From: Candidatus Competibacteraceae bacterium
Lineage (GTDB): Bacteria > Pseudomonadota > Gammaproteobacteria > Competibacterales > Competibacteraceae
Assembly (NCBI GenBank): GCA_003989085.1
Contig: RXIV01000001.1
Coordinates: 124,001-188,000, forward strand
DNA length: 64,000 nt
Reading direction: 5' to 3'
In this document: positions 60,713 through 64,000 of the stretch, one piece after another
How positions within the stretch are numbered: the first letter of the stretch is position 1
Layout: every line of letters starts with the position of its first letter
The notes under the pieces: generated by a model
What the model saw: only the letters and a program-made list of their open reading frames with translations
Databases searched by the model: none
What the model was told of the DNA's origin: nothing
Program-made: the position numbers and the translations under genes

Positions 60713-62986
60713 TCAGCGCTCGGCAGAAACCGCACCTTCTTTCAGAATCTGTGGCGTGACAAAAATCAGTAATTCACGCTTGACCGTATTCTGGCTATTG
60801 CGCTGAAACAGATAACCCAGTAACGGAATATCACCCAATAGCGGCACCTTATCTTGGCCTTTATTCTTGTTCTGCTCAAATACTCCGCCCAACACCACAG
60901 TCTCACCGTTATTCACCAGTACTTGGGTATCGACCTCACGCCGGTCAATGGAGGGGACAAAGCCACCCGTTGCCTGCGGCACATTTTGCCCCACGTCATC
61001 CTTGGTGATCTTCAGATCCATCCTGACCCGATCATCGGGTGTGATCTGTGGCGTAACCTCCAGTTTCAGCAGAGCATCCTTGAATAAAGTCGTGACCTTG
61101 CCATTGTCATCTACTTCCGAATACGGGATCTGCCGCCCCTGCAAAATGACCGCTTTCTTAAGATCCGCCGTCACCACCCGAGGATTAGAAAGAATCTCGC
61201 CCTTGCCTTCGGTCTGTAAGGCCGACAGTTCCAGATCAACCAGATAATCCGCCCCCAGAATCGACAGGGCCAGCCGGGCCGGCGTGCCACCACCACTGGG
61301 CGATGCGCCAAATGGAGCCCCGATCCGGTCAACCAGGTTTGGAATCGTCACCGGATAGGGCTGCCCGGTGCTTTTCAGGTTTTCTGCAGCGCTGTTGATA
61401 ATCGTATTGGTGCCGAGCAAACCGCCACTGACGGCGCCAACCGTGCCATCATTGGCATTGACTCCGGTAACGCCAAACCGCACCCCGATATCGCGGGCAA
61501 AATCATCACTGGCGATCACCAACCGCGAATCAATCATCACCTGCTTGGTTGGCCGATCGAGTTTGGTCACCAGATCGCGCACCTCAGCGATTCGGTCAGG
61601 CACATCCTGCACTACCAGGCTATTAGTCGCCTCATCTGGGACCACATTGCCTCGCGCCGACAATATAGACTGGCCTTGGCCCTTTTCACCGGTTTTCTTG
61701 AGTAAGGCCGCTAACGTCGTCGCCTTGGCGTAATTGACCTGGATGATTTCAGTGCGCAATGGCACTAATTCCTGAACGACCTTACGTGATTCCAGATCCA
61801 GCTTCTCGCGGGCCGCGACTTCTTCGGTCGGCGCAATGAACACCACATTGCCGTTTTGGCGCATCGCCAGACCTTTGGTGCGCAGAATGATATCCAGCGC
61901 CTGATCCCACGGCACATTTTGCAAGCGCAAGGTTAAATTGCCCTTCACGCTGTCACTGACCACGATGTTCAACCCGGTGAAATCGGCCAGGATTTGCAGA
62001 ATCGCCCGCACTTCGATGTCCTGAAAGTTCAGCGACAGCAGATCGCCTTTGTACTTCTTCTTGGAAGGATCAAACTCGGCCTCCTTCTCTTCTTCAGCGG
62101 TTGTCTTCGGCGCGGGTGGCCGCACTTCAATTACATATAAATCATTGGCCTGATAGGCTAGGAACTCAAAGGGCGGATTCGGCTTGACGGTCAATCGAGC
62201 ATTGCCGTCCCGGTTCAGCGCCTCGACCAGCGTTACTGGCGTCGCAAAATCACTCACATCTAGCCGCCGCTCCTGTCCTCGCGATAGCGCGGCTCCCTGA
62301 AAGTCAGCGATGATCTGATTGCCTTCCTGGCGCACATCCGCCGCAATGCCTGGGTTGGACAGCTTGAGGGTGATCACGCCTTGGCCGCCTGGCCCGCGTT
62401 TGAAACTTACATCCCGAACATTGCGCGCTCCTCCTGACGGCGGCGGTGCTTCAGAACGTTTCGCTCCTGCTGCCGCGACTGAAGTTGTCGCACTCGCTGC
62501 TGGAGTTTTTGTCACCGCCACTCCGGCATTGTCCAGGGTCAACACCACGGCATTACCCTGTACCTGCACGGTGTATGGCACCAGCCGCGCTAGATTCAGC
62601 GAAGCCCGAGTCCGATCCGCCCCTTCCAGTACGCTTAGTCGGTCAGCCACGCCAACATTAATCGTCTGCTGCCGTTCTTTCAGGCCATTGGTCGTATTCA
62701 GAAAGTCCAGAACAATTCGCGCCGGTTCATTGATCGTGAAGCTGCTCGGCGGTCCCTTGGGTATCGCCGATAACCGAAATCGGAGCTGCAACCGGTTACC
62801 TGCCAGCGGGCTGATATCCACTGCCTGTAATACGGGTTGCTCATCCATATTCTGGGCAACCGCCCCTGGCCATGAACCTGCCAGCACGACTGCCCACACC
62901 AATCCGATCGCCATCAGCCAGGGCGGAACCCCCATTCCGCCTGCCTGCCTGCCCTGTTGGCCTTCGCTCACGAACCTGATCGCCAT
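60713..62986 (-). CDS. pilQ: Type IV pilus secretin PilQ
   Basis: 757 residues. A signal peptide (about 20-45) is followed by two AMIN domains (about 50-160 and 190-290, e.g. ARIVLDFLNTTNGL), which bind peptidoglycan. An STN/secretin N0 domain follows (LLSLNFQDIEVRAILQILADFTGLNIVVSDSVKGNLTLRLQNVPWDQALDIIL in part), then N1 (about 425-495) and the secretin core with GGTPARLALSILGADYLVDLELSALQ and VVLGGVFEQNKNKGQDKVPLLGDIPLLGYLF. PilQ forms the outer-membrane pore through which the pilus extends. It lies 18 bases after pilP; aroK-aroB, usually next, are replaced by the Ig-like gene. Confidence 0.97.
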   Translation of the reverse strand: MAIRFVSEGQQGRQAGGMGVPPWLMAIGLVWAVVLAGSWPGAVAQNMDEQPVLQAVDISPLAGNRLQLRFRLSAIPKGPPSSFTINEPARIVLDFLNTTNGLKERQQTINVGVADRLSVLEGADRTRASLNLARLVPYTVQVQGNAVVLTLDNAGVAVTKTPAASATTSVAAAGAKRSEAPPPSGGARNVRDVSFKRGPGGQGVITLKLSNPGIAADVRQEGNQIIADFQGAALSRGQERRLDVSDFATPVTLVEALNRDGNARLTVKPNPPFEFLAYQANDLYVIEVRPPAPKTTAEEEKEAEFDPSKKKYKGDLLSLNFQDIEVRAILQILADFTGLNIVVSDSVKGNLTLRLQNVPWDQALDIILRTKGLAMRQNGNVVFIAPTEEVAAREKLDLESRKVVQELVPLRTEIIQVNYAKATTLAALLKKTGEKGQGQSILSARGNVVPDEATNSLVVQDVPDRIAEVRDLVTKLDRPTKQVMIDSRLVIASDDFARDIGVRFGVTGVNANDGTVGAVSGGLLGTNTIINSAAENLKSTGQPYPVTIPNLVDRIGAPFGASPSGGGTPARLALSILGADYLVDLELSALQTEGKGEILSNPRVVTADLKKAVILQGRQIPYSEVDDNGKVTTLFKDALLKLEVTPQITPDDRVRMDLKITKDDVGQNVPQATGGFVPSIDRREVDTQVLVNNGETVVLGGVFEQNKNKGQDKVPLLGDIPLLGYLFQRNSQNTVKRELLIFVTPQILKEGAVSAER

Positions 62987-63004
62987 GACACTACCCCCTG
63001 ATCG

Positions 63005-63607
63005 TTATTGAGTCAGCGACAGAAACGCATCGCGCTCCTGCCAGCGTCCCGGCCCATCGGGAACCAGCTCCTTCAAATCAACCCGCTGTTCCGTAATGCC
63101 AACAATTTTTCCGTGGTTATTTCCCAAGTAATTATTTTTCTGCACCCGATGCACCACATTGTCTGGAGCCAGAATCAGCGCCCACAGATCGCTGCCGCCA
63201 CCCATGCGGAAGGTGCCCATCATTTTCAGCGACCCTAGCGAGTACTTCTCCAGTTCTTCTCGCACCCGGTTTGGATCCGGCTTCGGCCCGGTATACGGCG
63301 CAGCCCCCGGTTGCAACGCGACTCCACCTTCCTGGGTCATTTCCAGCTCTTCCTGCTGAGCAAACGGCGCCACAGTAAACGGATCCTTAATTCCTTGAGC
63401 CGTATAGGCAAATGGCGTGTAAGGCTTGACTTCCGGCGGTGGTTCAGGCTTCTTGATGGGCGTGGTGCGTTTGGTTTCCTCGACAAAGTACTGCAAGTCG
63501 CTCATATCCCGTTGGACGCACCCAGCCAACACCGCCAGCATTACCCCCGCGGCTAAAGCGCTGCGACCAGGCGCCGCCATCCGCTTTGAATGAAAACGCA
63601 CATTCAT
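63005..63607 (-). CDS. pilP: Type IV pilus inner-membrane lipoprotein PilP
   Basis: 200 residues. An N-terminal lipoprotein signal with the lipidated Cys at about residue 30 (LAAGVMLAVLAGCVQRDMSDL) is followed by a disordered region (TPIKKPEPPPEVKPYTPFAY). A beta-sandwich domain follows at about 115-195 (YSLGSLKMMGTFRMGGGSDLWALILAPDNVVHRVQKNNYLGNNHGKIVGI in part). PilP connects the inner-membrane PilMNO complex to the PilQ secretin. Its start overlaps the pilO stop by four bases. Confidence 0.96.
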   Translation of the reverse strand: MNVRFHSKRMAAPGRSALAAGVMLAVLAGCVQRDMSDLQYFVEETKRTTPIKKPEPPPEVKPYTPFAYTAQGIKDPFTVAPFAQQEELEMTQEGGVALQPGAAPYTGPKPDPNRVREELEKYSLGSLKMMGTFRMGGGSDLWALILAPDNVVHRVQKNNYLGNNHGKIVGITEQRVDLKELVPDGPGRWQERDAFLSLTQ

Positions 63608-64000
63608 TTTTTGGCCGCTCCCGGTTTTGCAGTACTCGGTGCTGCAGCTTCATCCATATAACGATAGGTCTGCAGAGTTGCCTCGATGGTCAGCGGCTCC
63701 TTGCCGCTGAGATTGACCTTCGCATCCTTCGCGCCTAGCTTTAGCTTTGCAGCGCCCGGAACCGTCAATGTCGCATTTTCCAGCGTCACGATCCGCGACA
63801 GCGCCGCCACCCCGCTCACAAATGCCCCGAATTCGTGGTAGGTTCCCTTGGCTTTGATCGTGATGGGTTTAGCAGCGTAGAAATCCCGCGGCTGCTCCGC
63901 TCCGGGCTTGAACAGCTCGAAATCCAGCCCGTTCTTCTTGCCGGTATTCGACACATCCTGCAACAAATCTGGCATTTCAGTGCCTGTGGGCAACTGCCGC
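63604..64000 (-). CDS. pilO: Type IV pilus assembly protein PilO, C-terminal part (cut by window edge)
   Basis: About 132 residues are visible; the N-terminal membrane helix and coiled coil lie beyond 64000. An apparent start in the frame near 63993 is a TTG inside the gene. The visible ferredoxin-like periplasmic domain has LPTGTEMPDLLQDVSNTGKKNGL, FELFKPG, ITIKAKGTYHEFGAFVSGVAALSRIVTLENATL (partly shown) and the final TIEATLQTYRYMDE. PilO dimerises with PilN in the inner membrane and aligns the pilus machine. The Ala/Pro tail ends four bases into pilP. Confidence 0.93.
   Translation of the reverse strand, partial: RQLPTGTEMPDLLQDVSNTGKKNGLDFELFKPGAEQPRDFYAAKPITIKAKGTYHEFGAFVSGVAALSRIVTLENATLTVPGAAKLKLGAKDAKVNLSGKEPLTIEATLQTYRYMDEAAAPSTAKPGAAKK

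Noticed and set aside
1..64000. CRISPR array, rRNA operon, intact IS or prophage
   Set aside because: No direct repeats with spacers, no rRNA sequence, and no transposase, integrase or phage structural genes were found on either strand.

Overview
The window is chromosomal DNA of a motile, Gram-negative gammaproteobacterium of moderately high GC content. Markers for this are a sheathless flagellar rod/hook operon with P and L rings (FlgI, FlgH), type IV pilus genes pilO-P-Q, LptM, LysA/DapF, DUF484, cytochrome c4 and a Dnr/HcpR-type Crp/Fnr regulator. Cytochrome c maturation by System II (ResB/CcsA), and several large secreted repeat proteins (SBBP, YVTN/PASTA, Ig-like, discoidin/glycosidase), fit an environmental lineage such as the Competibacteraceae or relatives. 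That placement is a guess from gene content, not a phylogeny.

Layout. 1-4.0 kb (minus strand): a small chemosensory operon cheA-cheW-mcp, the receptor running off the left edge. 4.2-12.5 kb: a secreted discoidin/six-hairpin glycosidase-like protein, a membrane diguanylate cyclase with an intact I-site, and a 1.2-kresidue SBBP beta-propeller protein ending in five Asp/Asn/Gly-rich repeats. 12.7-26.4 kb: the flagellar locus. flgA and flgMN read left and flgBCDE-E'-FGHI-SPOR-JKL reads right. A textbook sigma-28 promoter precedes flgMN and a near-consensus sigma-54 promoter precedes flgB. Unusual parts are a FlgD reduced to its N-terminal domain, an extra short FlgE-like protein with two cysteines, and a SPOR-domain protein inserted between flgI and flgJ.

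26.4-35.4 kb: an unrecognised coiled-coil protein, an HNH endonuclease, the proton-translocating transhydrogenase operon pntAA-pntAB-pntB with a structured leader, an acyl-CoA ligase plus an enoyl-CoA hydratase-like protein lacking both catalytic glutamates, a FixJ-type regulator and a TANGO2/NRDE protein. 35.5 kb: tRNA-Arg(CCT). 35.9-38.9 kb: a Crp/Fnr regulator divergent from a short hybrid-cluster protein, with an FNR/DNR box placed for class II activation of hcp, then an SDR. 38.9-40.5 kb: a gene-poor, AT-rich patch with one LprI-like gene, inverted repeats and a possible coding remnant.

40.5-51.6 kb: housekeeping genes lptM-lysA-(GNAT/nitrilase)-dapF-DUF484, ysxC on the other strand, then cytochrome c4, resB, ccsA, dsbA and an endonuclease/exonuclease/phosphatase protein; this set covers periplasmic c-type cytochrome production. 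51.8-57.8 kb: Lon protease, a pentapeptide-repeat protein and a secreted PASTA/YVTN protein. 58.2-64 kb (minus strand): pilO (partial)-pilP-pilQ followed, apparently in the same transcript, by a large Ig-like secreted protein. No CRISPR array, intact insertion sequence, prophage or rRNA gene was seen.
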